Of a DNA stretch of 47,740 nt, positions 36,537-44,465 are shown one piece after another. The notes below the pieces were generated by a model. The model made no database searches. It was given only the letters and a program-made list of their open reading frames with translations, and was not told the DNA's origin. Every line of letters starts with the position of its first letter. Positions within the stretch are counted from its first letter, which is position 1. The position numbers and the translations under genes are program-made. The stretch covers positions 1 through 47,740 of the forward strand of contig CACZZB010000025.1 in assembly GCA_902785555.1 (NCBI GenBank). Direction: 5' to 3'. Source of the DNA: an uncultured Ruminococcus sp. Its GTDB lineage: Bacteria; Bacillota; Clostridia; Oscillospirales; Acutalibacteraceae.

Positions 36537-36848
36537 TCATGATGTAAGCATTTCTATAACAAGCCCTGTTACTCTGCCGAGATTTTTCCGGGCTGTTGCG
36601 GATATTTCATCACATTGTTTTTTAGTTTTCAGCTTTTCCTTTTCAAGCTGCCTTTGGCTGCTGTCGGAGATAGCCGCCTGATCGTCTTTAAGCATTTTTT
36701 CGACCTGTTTTTCGGCATCTTCGATAATTTTCCGAGCATTTTTTTGTGCTTCCTGTTTTTTTATCTCAGCCTGTTTTTTAGCCTCGGATTCCTTTTGCTT
36801 ACACTCCTCCTCGACCTGCAAAACAGCTTTGATAATTTCACTCGCCAT
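36537..36848 (-). CDS. ntpF: V-type ATPase peripheral-stalk subunit G/H-like (NtpF)
   Basis: 103 residues, almost wholly a charged coiled coil (EEECKQKESEAKKQAEIKKQ and following), matching the position of ntpF at the head of the E. hirae operon. Pairs with NtpE as stator. AAGGAGGGTGTTTT precedes ATG 36848. First gene of the operon; upstream is AT-rich with no clearly scoring promoter. Confidence 0.85.
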   Translation of the reverse strand: MASEIIKAVLQVEEECKQKESEAKKQAEIKKQEAQKNARKIIEDAEKQVEKMLKDDQAAISDSSQRQLEKEKLKTKKQCDEISATARKNLGRVTGLVIEMLTS

Positions 36849-36962
36849 AAAACACCCTCCTTCGTTTATTTTTATATTTATATTAAAACATATTTTTCGA
36901 CTAAAATCAATGTTAAAAGACCAATATTAAAATTTTATTCATTATTTTTGGATAACATAACC

Positions 36963-37007
36963 AAAAGCCGCCGAACTGTATATTTTTTACAGTCCAACGG
37001 CTTTTTT
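36963..37007 (-). terminator. Terminator after the TPR-like hypothetical gene
   Basis: Two-step stem: AAAAGCCG/CGGCTTTTTT (36963-36970, 36998-37007) and ACTGTA/TACAGT (36975-36980, 36988-36993). It separates the hypothetical gene from the ntp operon on the same strand. Confidence 0.65.
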
Positions 37008-37018
37008 ATTCATAATAT

Positions 37019-38074
37019 TCAGACAGCTTCAGCTCTGTCAGTATTTGCGAGAAATGTCATTTTATTTTTTTTCTCTGCTTTGAAAAAAATATCTTCCAAT
37101 ATCTGAAGTTCGGTCTTTCCGAAGTATCTGTTTATCAGGCTGACAAATTCTCTCAGTTCATGCTTATATTTTTTGAGAACATCATTTTTGCAGTTGATGT
37201 TTTGTTTATAGGATTTGATTATATCAAGTTTTTTCATATATCCGAGTTTAAGGGCATTTTCAGCTTTGTCAGGTCTTCCGTTTCTGACAAAGAGTTTGAA
37301 CATATACTTGTAATAATTGTCATTGAGATAGCATTTCTTTGAAAGAAGTGTTCTGAAGCACATCTGTGCAGTTTCCGTTTCGTCAATGAGATATGACGTT
37401 TCAAGCAGTTTTCCGTATGTAAGAGAGCAAAGGAAATGAAACTCGTTGAAGAAAAATGTATCATTTTTAGCCGTTTTACTGTTGCTTTCAATGAATCTGA
37501 GGCACTGCACAGCCTCAATGTAGCAGTCAAAGGCTTCGCCAAGACTGTCATTATCATTGTTTTTCAGACCTTCCCTGAAAAACCTGTCGCCCATTTTGTC
37601 GTAACAGTGATACATCATATAACGGGCATATATATGTATATTATGGAATATTCCGCCCCATTCCTGTTCCCATAAGTCATCCATGCCGTATTTCAGCATT
37701 ATGAAATTTTTATTCATTATATCCTTGCCTGTCACATCACGGAATTTTATTTTCCTGCAGTTTTGGGAAAATTTTTCGTACTCTCGAACCGTTCTTTCAA
37801 ACGGTGCATCCTTCCTGAAATTCAGGTCACTCAGCATTGAACATTCTGCACTCCAAAAATAATACATAGGGTCATTCTCGGCACACTTCAAAAACAAGTC
37901 ATGTATCTTTTCGATTTTTCGGGCTGAAATGTCTTTGGGGGAATTTTTGCTGAACCACACCGCCAATCTCCAAAAAGCAACTGCTTTTTCAATGGTCATT
38001 TTTTCCGCCAATTCCGACTCGCTGTTATTTGTCATATAACCGTCAAGCATTTTCATAAAGCTTTCTTTTGTCAT
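37019..38074 (-). CDS. Hypothetical TPR-like helical protein
   Basis: 351 residues, soluble, rich in Phe, Tyr and Lys, and predicted almost all-helical with spacing suggestive of TPR units (for example LFVRNGRPDKAENALKLGYM and GEAFDCYIEAVQCLRFIES). No catalytic motif or signal peptide. ATG 38074 has GAGGTG upstream; an earlier start at 38089 overlaps that site. I do not recognise the family. It is a single gene between the polysaccharide locus and the ATPase operon, with TATAAT about 50 bp upstream. Confidence 0.8.
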   Translation of the reverse strand: MTKESFMKMLDGYMTNNSESELAEKMTIEKAVAFWRLAVWFSKNSPKDISARKIEKIHDLFLKCAENDPMYYFWSAECSMLSDLNFRKDAPFERTVREYEKFSQNCRKIKFRDVTGKDIMNKNFIMLKYGMDDLWEQEWGGIFHNIHIYARYMMYHCYDKMGDRFFREGLKNNDNDSLGEAFDCYIEAVQCLRFIESNSKTAKNDTFFFNEFHFLCSLTYGKLLETSYLIDETETAQMCFRTLLSKKCYLNDNYYKYMFKLFVRNGRPDKAENALKLGYMKKLDIIKSYKQNINCKNDVLKKYKHELREFVSLINRYFGKTELQILEDIFFKAEKKNKMTFLANTDRAEAV

Positions 38075-38163
38075 AAAACCGCACCTCACTGTATTAATTT
38101 TTTATTGTACGGTTATTATATCATACTATTTTTAGCTTTAAAATAAACTTACGGTTTAAAAGC

Positions 38164-38859
38164 CTATGACTCGGCAATTATCTGAGCGGTTTTATAATCA
38201 TACGGATAAGTCAGTTTTATATTCTGAGGACTTCCTTTTATTATCATAACTTTTTTTTCTTTGGATTTGAACAGCCTGCAAACATCAGTTGCAATTTTTT
38301 TCTCATCATCCGAAAGGGAATTATAAATATTCTCAAAGTCCCCTAATCTGAAAGTCTGAGGTGTCTGCACAATGAACATTTCAGACCTGTTCGGGAAATC
38401 CCCGGCATTTTCACCGTCAGCCGATACAACTATTGTATCGGTTGCGGGAACGGCAGCCGTACAGATATCACAATTTTCTATCCGACAAATACTTTCACGG
38501 ATAATTTCATCACTTACAAAAGGCCGTACCGCATCATGTGTCAGGATAATATCACTGTCACCGCATTTTAAATTATCATGTGCAAACGAGATTATATTTT
38601 TGACGGTCTCATTTCTGTCCGAACCGCCTTTCACAAGAAATATCTTTTCCGTATCGTGAAAAAATTTTTTAAGCAGTACATCAGCATATTCGAGCCAGTC
38701 GGAATTCATTCCTATGACAACAAAATCAGCATATTTGAGAAATTTTTCAGCCGTGTAGATAAATACAGGTTTGAGTGCAAGTTCCAGAAATTGCTTCGGC
38801 AAATCTCCTCCGCCCATTCTCGAACCTTTACCGCCTGCAACTATTCCCGCAATTATCAA
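38164..38859 (-). CDS. IspD/TarI-family cytidylyltransferase
   Basis: 231 residues. The nucleotide loop reads AGIVAGGKGSRMGGGDLPKQFLEL, and HDAVRPFVSDEII and VQTPQTFRLGDF are conserved family motifs. The GGKGSRMG form and the neighbourhood (teichoic-acid/polysaccharide export genes) favour TarI-like CDP-polyol synthesis over IspD of isoprenoid synthesis, but sequence alone does not settle this. TTG 38859 follows GGAGGAG; it overlaps the Ig-like gene's stop by two bases, so the two are coupled. Confidence 0.88.
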   Translation of the reverse strand: MIIAGIVAGGKGSRMGGGDLPKQFLELALKPVFIYTAEKFLKYADFVVIGMNSDWLEYADVLLKKFFHDTEKIFLVKGGSDRNETVKNIISFAHDNLKCGDSDIILTHDAVRPFVSDEIIRESICRIENCDICTAAVPATDTIVVSADGENAGDFPNRSEMFIVQTPQTFRLGDFENIYNSLSDDEKKIATDVCRLFKSKEKKVMIIKGSPQNIKLTYPYDYKTAQIIAES

Positions 38860-40130
38860 TATTGCTCCTCCTCATCGATCTTAAATTCTTCTTTATATTT
38901 TTTTCTTATAAATTTTATATATTTCAAGAAAAAAACAAGTACAATCAGCAGCATTACGGAGCTTTCTATTGTTATTATAAGCCAGCTGTATTTGTTGCCC
39001 TGAGATTCTGAAACCGTCACTTTGCATGACTTTGACAATCTTCCGTCAACAGTTGTAAATGTAATAACAGTTTTTCCCTCCGAAACGGCTGTGATTCTTC
39101 CGTCAGCGTCAACTGTGGCTATCGCTTCATCTTCGGATTCTCCGATAACTGTCGGCAGAACTGCATTTGACGGCTTTGCACGGCAGGTCATATCATAAGT
39201 TTCACCTGTTTGCAGTAAAATATTATTCGACGAAAGGACTATATCTTTTATATCAGAAGCAATGGCAGTATTATTTTGATATAAGATAACTATTTCATTT
39301 CCATTCATTATACATGATATTATAAGATTATATGCTCCCAAAGATATTTGTGTTCTTGCGGTCGGGGTAAGGTCATTTTCATTTTTATACACCAAAAAAG
39401 CGTAATCCCCCTGTTTTACTCCCGTAAAAGAAAAGTTACCGTTTTCGTCTGTGACAGTACGCTTAAAACCGCTTGAATTTCGGAGTTCAACTGTCATATT
39501 TACTTTCTTTTCACCTGCAATGGAATATAACGCTCCTTTGACGGAAACATTTGCTCCTTCCTGTTCGGTATTGGCATTGACTTTCACAATACATTTTTTT
39601 GTCACTGCATCACTCGTTGAACTCACTGTAACAACTGTAACACCGGGTTTTAGTGCTTTTATATAACCGTTTTGGTCAACTTTTACAACAGAACTGTCTG
39701 ATGTGGTAAAAGTAAGTTTTTGATTTGTTTCTTTTGGCTTTACCTCAGCTTTTATCGTGTAACTTTCACCGACTTTAAGCGTAATATCCTGTGCCGAAAT
39801 AATTATATCTTTCGGTGAAACACCGTTCAGGACGTTTACCTTACATTCAACCTGCTGACCGTTATTTGTACTTGCAAATATCACTGTTGAGCCGAGACCT
39901 TTTGCGGTAACAGTTCCGTCACCGCTGACTTCTGCAATTTTAGTATCCTGAGAATAAAAAACAACATCTGATGAAGTTCCCGTGACCGATAACTGATAGC
40001 TTTGATTTATGTACAGATCAATGCTTTGATTGCTTATGGAAAGCGTTTCTTCGTCCGCACTGACAGGCATGGAAAAAAGGCTCAATATCACCGTTAATAT
40101 CAGGGCAATACAGAAAATATTTTTTTTCAT
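38856..40130 (-). CDS. Secreted Ig-like (Big_2) membrane-anchored protein
   Basis: 424 residues: signal peptide (cut near residue 25, SADEE), two bacterial Ig-like group 2 domains (about 28-105 and 108-190), a carboxypeptidase-regulatory-like beta sandwich (about 194-280, with TVTDENGNFSFTGVKQGDYAF), a third Big_2 domain (about 285-372), one membrane helix near 385-408, and an acidic cytosolic tail ending EEEQY. It should stand on the outer face of the membrane. It overlaps both neighbours: ATG within the GT4 stop (ATGA), and its stop over the cytidylyltransferase start. Function unknown. Confidence 0.88.
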   Translation of the reverse strand: MKKNIFCIALILTVILSLFSMPVSADEETLSISNQSIDLYINQSYQLSVTGTSSDVVFYSQDTKIAEVSGDGTVTAKGLGSTVIFASTNNGQQVECKVNVLNGVSPKDIIISAQDITLKVGESYTIKAEVKPKETNQKLTFTTSDSSVVKVDQNGYIKALKPGVTVVTVSSTSDAVTKKCIVKVNANTEQEGANVSVKGALYSIAGEKKVNMTVELRNSSGFKRTVTDENGNFSFTGVKQGDYAFLVYKNENDLTPTARTQISLGAYNLIISCIMNGNEIVILYQNNTAIASDIKDIVLSSNNILLQTGETYDMTCRAKPSNAVLPTVIGESEDEAIATVDADGRITAVSEGKTVITFTTVDGRLSKSCKVTVSESQGNKYSWLIITIESSVMLLIVLVFFLKYIKFIRKKYKEEFKIDEEEQY

Positions 40131-41248
40131 GTAACAAATTCCTCCGTATATTCTTTATCAAGTATTTTCAGAAGTTCAGGCTCGGCATTTTTTATAAGAT
40201 ACTTTTCATCAAGAAATGTATTTTTTTTTATGTATGAATATAATTTTGTATCAGATAAAATTTCGTCAAGCTTTGAGTATATATCCATATAGTCAATATG
40301 AGTCAACAGACCGTTTTTTCCGTGAGAAATCAAATCTCTGTGACCTTTGATATCCGTTGCAACAACAGGCAGAGCACAATAAAGTGCTTCCATGACATTG
40401 AAAGGCAGACCCTCCATTTTTGAGGCTGTGACAAGGATATCGCTGCACCTGTATAATTTACAGATATCCTCCACCTGTCCGAGAAATCTTATATTTGTAT
40501 CAAGCTCATATTTATGCGAAAGCTGTCGGCATACTTCAAGCATATCTCCCTCACCTGCAAATACAAGCATAATATCCTTATGCTTCTTTAAAAGCATATC
40601 AAAGGCTTCAATAACTGCCGTCTGATTTTTTCTTTTAGAGAACTCTCCGACACACAAAAGCATTTTCATATCATCGGAAACACCGATACTTTGACGAATC
40701 GCTGATTTTTCTGAGTTTGAAATTTCGGGGAAATTTTCGCTGACCAATCCCATTCCGTTTATATAATATATATTTTTTCCGAGATTATATTTTTCGGCAA
40801 GTTCAAGGTCATCTTTATTCATAACAACAAGACTGTCTGTAACATTCCCCGTCAGCTTTTCGGCAAGAAGATATAACTTAGATTTGATACCATCACCGTC
40901 ACCGAACATATATCCGTGTGATATATGTATAATGTAAGGTTTGTTTTTCAAACTTTTCACAGCAATTCTTGATGCCGCACCTGCAAGAGTTGAATTTGAG
41001 TATATGATATCATAATTGTTTTCAGACATAATTTTTTTCAAAAGCCCTATGGTCTTTAAATTATCAGGTGAAAAGGGATTTTTGGTAAACTTCATGTCAT
41101 AGCAGTTATCTATCATAGAATTATCTGTTGTGCCTTCGACTGCAATATCGACTCTGTAATTTTTATTTTTGAAATACTCTATGTACGGCAGATGAAAATT
41201 CAATATATGAGATACTCTTGACGCACATATCAGAATTCTTTTTTCCAT
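40127..41248 (-). CDS. GT4-family glycosyltransferase
   Basis: 373 residues, GT-B fold. N-terminal RILICASRVSHILNFHLPYIEYF, acceptor half with YIIHISHGYMFGDG, and C-terminal donor half with LLCVGEFSKRKNQ, then IRFLGQVEDICKLYRCSDILVTASKMEGLPFNVMEAL (around 255-290), containing the E-x7-E motif. Probably adds a sugar to the lipid-linked polysaccharide on the cytosolic side. ATG 41248 is chosen (GGAAG upstream); the frame opens at 41299 inside the ATPase gene. Confidence 0.92.
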   Translation of the reverse strand: MEKRILICASRVSHILNFHLPYIEYFKNKNYRVDIAVEGTTDNSMIDNCYDMKFTKNPFSPDNLKTIGLLKKIMSENNYDIIYSNSTLAGAASRIAVKSLKNKPYIIHISHGYMFGDGDGIKSKLYLLAEKLTGNVTDSLVVMNKDDLELAEKYNLGKNIYYINGMGLVSENFPEISNSEKSAIRQSIGVSDDMKMLLCVGEFSKRKNQTAVIEAFDMLLKKHKDIMLVFAGEGDMLEVCRQLSHKYELDTNIRFLGQVEDICKLYRCSDILVTASKMEGLPFNVMEALYCALPVVATDIKGHRDLISHGKNGLLTHIDYMDIYSKLDEILSDTKLYSYIKKNTFLDEKYLIKNAEPELLKILDKEYTEEFVT

Positions 41249-41253
41249 GATAC

Positions 41254-42090
41254 TCAATCTTCCGATTCTTTTTTTATGGACTGCATATATCTGTCGCACA
41301 TATCACCTGCACTGCCGATATCAACGACACAGCCTTTGTCGAGCCATACGGCTGTACGGCACAGTTTTTTGACCTGTGCTGCACTGTGTGATACATATAA
41401 TATAGTTGTACCGCCTTTGAGCATTTCCTGTATCCGTGATTCACACTTCATTCGGAATTGTGCATCACCGACTGCCAGCACTTCATCAGCGATTATTATA
41501 TCAGCATTGACACAGGTCGCCACCGCAAATCCCAGTCTTGCAATCATGCCCGAAGAATAGTTTTTTATAGGCACATCAACGAATTTCTCAAGCTCGGCAA
41601 ATTCTATTATTTCATCAAATCTCTTTTTCATATATTTTCGTGTATGTCCGTGCATTGCCCCGACAAGGAATATATTTTCCCTTGCCGACAGTGAGCGGTC
41701 AAAACCTCCGCTCATCTCTATAAGAGGAGCGATAGTACCCGTAACTTCGACAGTGCCACGAGTTGGCTTGATTATGCCTGCAATGGTTTTTAGCAGAGTA
41801 GATTTGCCCGAACCGTTCCTGCCGATGAGTGCAATGGCATCTCCTTTGTGAACTTTCAGGCTGACATTTCTCAATGCCCAGAATTCATCATAGCCGACCT
41901 TGCCTTTTATCATATTTATAAAATATTCTTTCAAGCCGTCTTCACGGTTTCTGCTGAGATTGAACATCACGGAAACATTTTTTACATCAACACATACATC
42001 TTCGTCATCATCATAAAAATCTCCTGTTCTCAAACTTTCGTTTATGACAGGATTAACTATTTCAACAGCTTCGTTTGAAAGGTCTATCAT
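41254..42090 (-). CDS. Polysaccharide/teichoic acid ABC exporter ATPase (Wzt/TagH type)
   Basis: 278 residues. Walker A ALIGRNGSGKST, signature YSSGMIARLGFA, Walker B IIIADEVLAVGDAQF and H-loop LYVSHSAAQ, characteristic of the Wzt/TagH branch (DEVLAVGD). There is a ~35-residue N-terminal extension, but no long C-terminal carbohydrate-binding domain, so it exports without the glycan-cap recognition seen in E. coli O9a Wzt. Coupled to the permease upstream. Confidence 0.94.
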   Translation of the reverse strand: MIDLSNEAVEIVNPVINESLRTGDFYDDDEDVCVDVKNVSVMFNLSRNREDGLKEYFINMIKGKVGYDEFWALRNVSLKVHKGDAIALIGRNGSGKSTLLKTIAGIIKPTRGTVEVTGTIAPLIEMSGGFDRSLSARENIFLVGAMHGHTRKYMKKRFDEIIEFAELEKFVDVPIKNYSSGMIARLGFAVATCVNADIIIADEVLAVGDAQFRMKCESRIQEMLKGGTTILYVSHSAAQVKKLCRTAVWLDKGCVVDIGSAGDMCDRYMQSIKKESED

Positions 42091-42099
42091 AAAAACACC

Positions 42100-42879
42100 T
42101 CATATATAAAGGAAAAATCTGTCTTCTTTTTCTTTGAAGGTCACTATACCGAGTATAAGGGTAAGAATACTGTAAAAAGTCGCTACTATGAGCATTCTTT
42201 CGGAAGGCATTTTTCCGTTCATTGCAAAGTCACGGAATATTGATATATAAATATAGAGCGGATTCAGCTCGAACATGAAACGATAGTTTTCGGGGATAAT
42301 GTCTATCGGATAAAATATGGGAGTTACATAGAGCCATACTCTCCTGAAAATGTTATAGAGATAGTTAAGGTCACGCAGAAAAGTTCCGTATGCACAGAGG
42401 AACATACCAAGACCTATTGTAAATATATAAGCGAGTATTATCGGAAAAAATATCAGGAACATATACGGATTAAAAGGTACGCCTATTATAATTGACACAA
42501 GAAAATAAGGTACAAGTGAAAAAAGCATAGTTATAAAGTGCTGTGTAACGGAGGATATGCAGAAAAAATAATTCGGTATCTTCATTTTCTTGATAAGAGA
42601 AGCATTATGTATAACACTGTTCATTGCACCGTTGGTACCGTCCATTACAAAGGCAAAAAGGAGATTTCCGCCAAGCCAGTATGAAGGATAATACGGGATA
42701 TTTCTCTTGAATATCGTCGAAAAGATTATGGTAATGACTATCATCATCAAAAGAGGACTGAGCATAGACCATGCAACACCGAGTACACTTTTATAATATT
42801 TTTTCTTGAAATCCCTCTTGATGACTTCTTTCAGAAAAGGGACATAATACATAAATTCATCAATTTTTTTTCCGAGCAT
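42100..42879 (-). CDS. Polysaccharide ABC exporter permease (Wzm/TagG type)
   Basis: About 259 residues, six helices, ABC-2 family. N-terminal KEVIKRDFKKKYYKSVLGVAWSMLSPLLMM and YLYNIFRRVWLYVTPIFYPIDIIPE are family hallmarks. ATG 42879 follows GGGAG by eight bases; the ATG at 42894 is adjacent to that site and less likely. First gene of the leftward polysaccharide operon. Confidence 0.94.
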   Translation of the reverse strand: MLGKKIDEFMYYVPFLKEVIKRDFKKKYYKSVLGVAWSMLSPLLMMIVITIIFSTIFKRNIPYYPSYWLGGNLLFAFVMDGTNGAMNSVIHNASLIKKMKIPNYFFCISSVTQHFITMLFSLVPYFLVSIIIGVPFNPYMFLIFFPIILAYIFTIGLGMFLCAYGTFLRDLNYLYNIFRRVWLYVTPIFYPIDIIPENYRFMFELNPLYIYISIFRDFAMNGKMPSERMLIVATFYSILTLILGIVTFKEKEDRFFLYI

Positions 42880-42914
42880 ATATCCAACTCCCATACATTT
42901 ATTTGCACAGACTT

Positions 42915-42943
42915 ATTATAGCATGATAATCCGAACTTGTCTA
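42915..42943 (-). promoter_or_regulatory. Promoter of leftward polysaccharide operon
   Basis: TAGACA (42938-42943), 17 bp, TATAAT (42915-42920) on the minus strand. It faces away from the 42990 promoter. CATGATA at 42922-42928 lies in its spacer. Confidence 0.65.
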
Positions 42944-43001
42944 TCATGTTTTTTTAGAAAAAATGGCTTTTTTATCATGTCAAAAAGTGTTGACTATCAT
43001 T
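42922..43001. repeat. Repeated TATCATG elements between divergent promoters
   Basis: TATCATG occurs at 42942-42948 and 42973-42979 (31 bp apart) and in inverted form at 42922-42928; TATCATT at 42995-43001 is a near copy. They lie on or between the divergent -35/-10 elements and may be operators for one shared regulator. Confidence 0.45.
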
Positions 43002-43018
43002 ATTTGATATATTAAAAT
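42990..43018 (+). promoter_or_regulatory. Promoter of rightward polysaccharide operon
   Basis: TTGACT (42990-42995), 17 bp, TAAAAT (43013-43018), 36 bp before the transferase gene. Confidence 0.65.
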
Positions 43019-43053
43019 AAGTAGAGAGTTGTTTTTAGGGTGGTGAATACGGT

Positions 43054-44445
43054 TTGATAAAGCAAAATCAGGGAAAGCTGAACGCTGTCCATGTAACGAT
43101 AGACCTTATAATAAGCTGTGTAAGCTGTACACTCGCATATTTTATCAACAGGATGTCATATAATGACCCTCTGTACGATTATAATTATGATATTAAGATA
43201 ATAGCAGGCACTCTTTTGATTGTATCACTTATTCAAATAGTGATAAATTATTTTTACGATTTATACCGTTCATACCGTTCAACTAAATTCATAACAGAGA
43301 TATCGAATTTAATGAAGTCCACTTTGTTTTTCTGCATTGCACAGATAGTCCTTGCAACACTGTTTGACAAGTTCCTTGTATTTCAGGTAATGATTGTTCT
43401 GTATTATTTTATCAACACTGTTTCAGCGATAATTTACAGGGCATTTCTGAGGAAATTCCTTAAATATATGCGAAGTAAGGGATATAATAAAAAATACATT
43501 GCGATAATCGGAGTAAACAACTGTACGGAAAATTTCATACAGAAAATAAAGACCTCGCCCGATTTGGGATTTGAACTTTCGGGATATTTCGATTCAGCCC
43601 CCCATTCTCAGCTCAAGATAGATTATTTGGGGAATTTCAAGAAAATTTCGGGATTTTTCCGTACAGCACCGCCTGATGAAGCGGTCATCATGCTTTCGGA
43701 TAAATTACAGCCACTTCTCGGACATCTCATGGCAATATGCGAAAACTGGGGGATAAAATTTTCGATACTTCCGAATATGTTTTCGGGATTTTCTTCAAGA
43801 ATATACATATCTCAGTTTGACGGGATGCCTCTTTTGAGTATCAGAAATGTTCCTTTGGAAAACACTTTCAATAAATTTGTAAAAAGGGCTTTTGATATAG
43901 TCGTGTCATCTGCAATGCTTATCCTGCTTTCACCTGTCATGCTTATAACCGCTGTTATAATCAGGATAACATCACCCGGAAAGGCTATTTTCAGACAGGA
44001 ACGTGTCGGGATAGGCAATAAACCTTTTATCATGTATAAATTCCGTTCAATGAGGATAGAAACGGAAAACGATATTTCAATGGCAGAAAAAAATGATTCA
44101 CGCTGTACAAAATTCGGTTCATTCATAAGAAAATACAGTATAGACGAACTCCCTCAGCTTTTCAATGTGCTTAAAGGAGAGATGAGCCTTGTAGGACCAA
44201 GACCCGAAATTCCCTACTATGTTGAGCAGTTCAGAAAATCCATTCCGCTGTATATGGTCAAGCACTATGTCAAGCCGGGCATGACAGGCTGGGCACAGAT
44301 AAACGACCTGAGAGGCGGAGATACTTCCATTGAAGAAAGGATAAAGCATGATATATATTATATTGAAAACTGGTCTTTGCTGATGGATATAAAGATATTA
44401 TTCAAAACTTTAACAAAGGGTGTTTTTTCAAAAAATGCAAGATAA
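43054..44445 (+). CDS. Polyprenyl-phosphate sugar phosphotransferase (WbaP/EpsE-like)
   Basis: Starts polysaccharide assembly by moving a sugar-1-phosphate onto undecaprenyl phosphate. 463 residues. Four N-terminal membrane helices (to ~140) and a CoA-binding-like/Rossmann domain (KKYIAIIGVNNCTENFIQKI) precede the catalytic domain from ~275: KRAFDIVVSSAMLILLSPVM, FRQERVGIGNKPFIMYKFRSM, RKYSIDELPQLFNVLKGEMSLVGPRPE (around 368-394) and KPGMTGWAQIN. TTG 43054 follows AGGGTGGTGAAT. The sugar specificity cannot be told. Confidence 0.94.
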   Translation: MIKQNQGKLNAVHVTIDLIISCVSCTLAYFINRMSYNDPLYDYNYDIKIIAGTLLIVSLIQIVINYFYDLYRSYRSTKFITEISNLMKSTLFFCIAQIVLATLFDKFLVFQVMIVLYYFINTVSAIIYRAFLRKFLKYMRSKGYNKKYIAIIGVNNCTENFIQKIKTSPDLGFELSGYFDSAPHSQLKIDYLGNFKKISGFFRTAPPDEAVIMLSDKLQPLLGHLMAICENWGIKFSILPNMFSGFSSRIYISQFDGMPLLSIRNVPLENTFNKFVKRAFDIVVSSAMLILLSPVMLITAVIIRITSPGKAIFRQERVGIGNKPFIMYKFRSMRIETENDISMAEKNDSRCTKFGSFIRKYSIDELPQLFNVLKGEMSLVGPRPEIPYYVEQFRKSIPLYMVKHYVKPGMTGWAQINDLRGGDTSIEERIKHDIYYIENWSLLMDIKILFKTLTKGVFSKNAR

Positions 44446-44465
44446 ATAAAAAGGAGTTGTTATTT

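Noticed and set aside
38164..38859. Firm assignment as ispD of the isoprenoid pathway
   Set aside because: The GGKGSRMG loop and the polysaccharide neighbourhood fit a TarI-like enzyme at least as well; left as the shared family.
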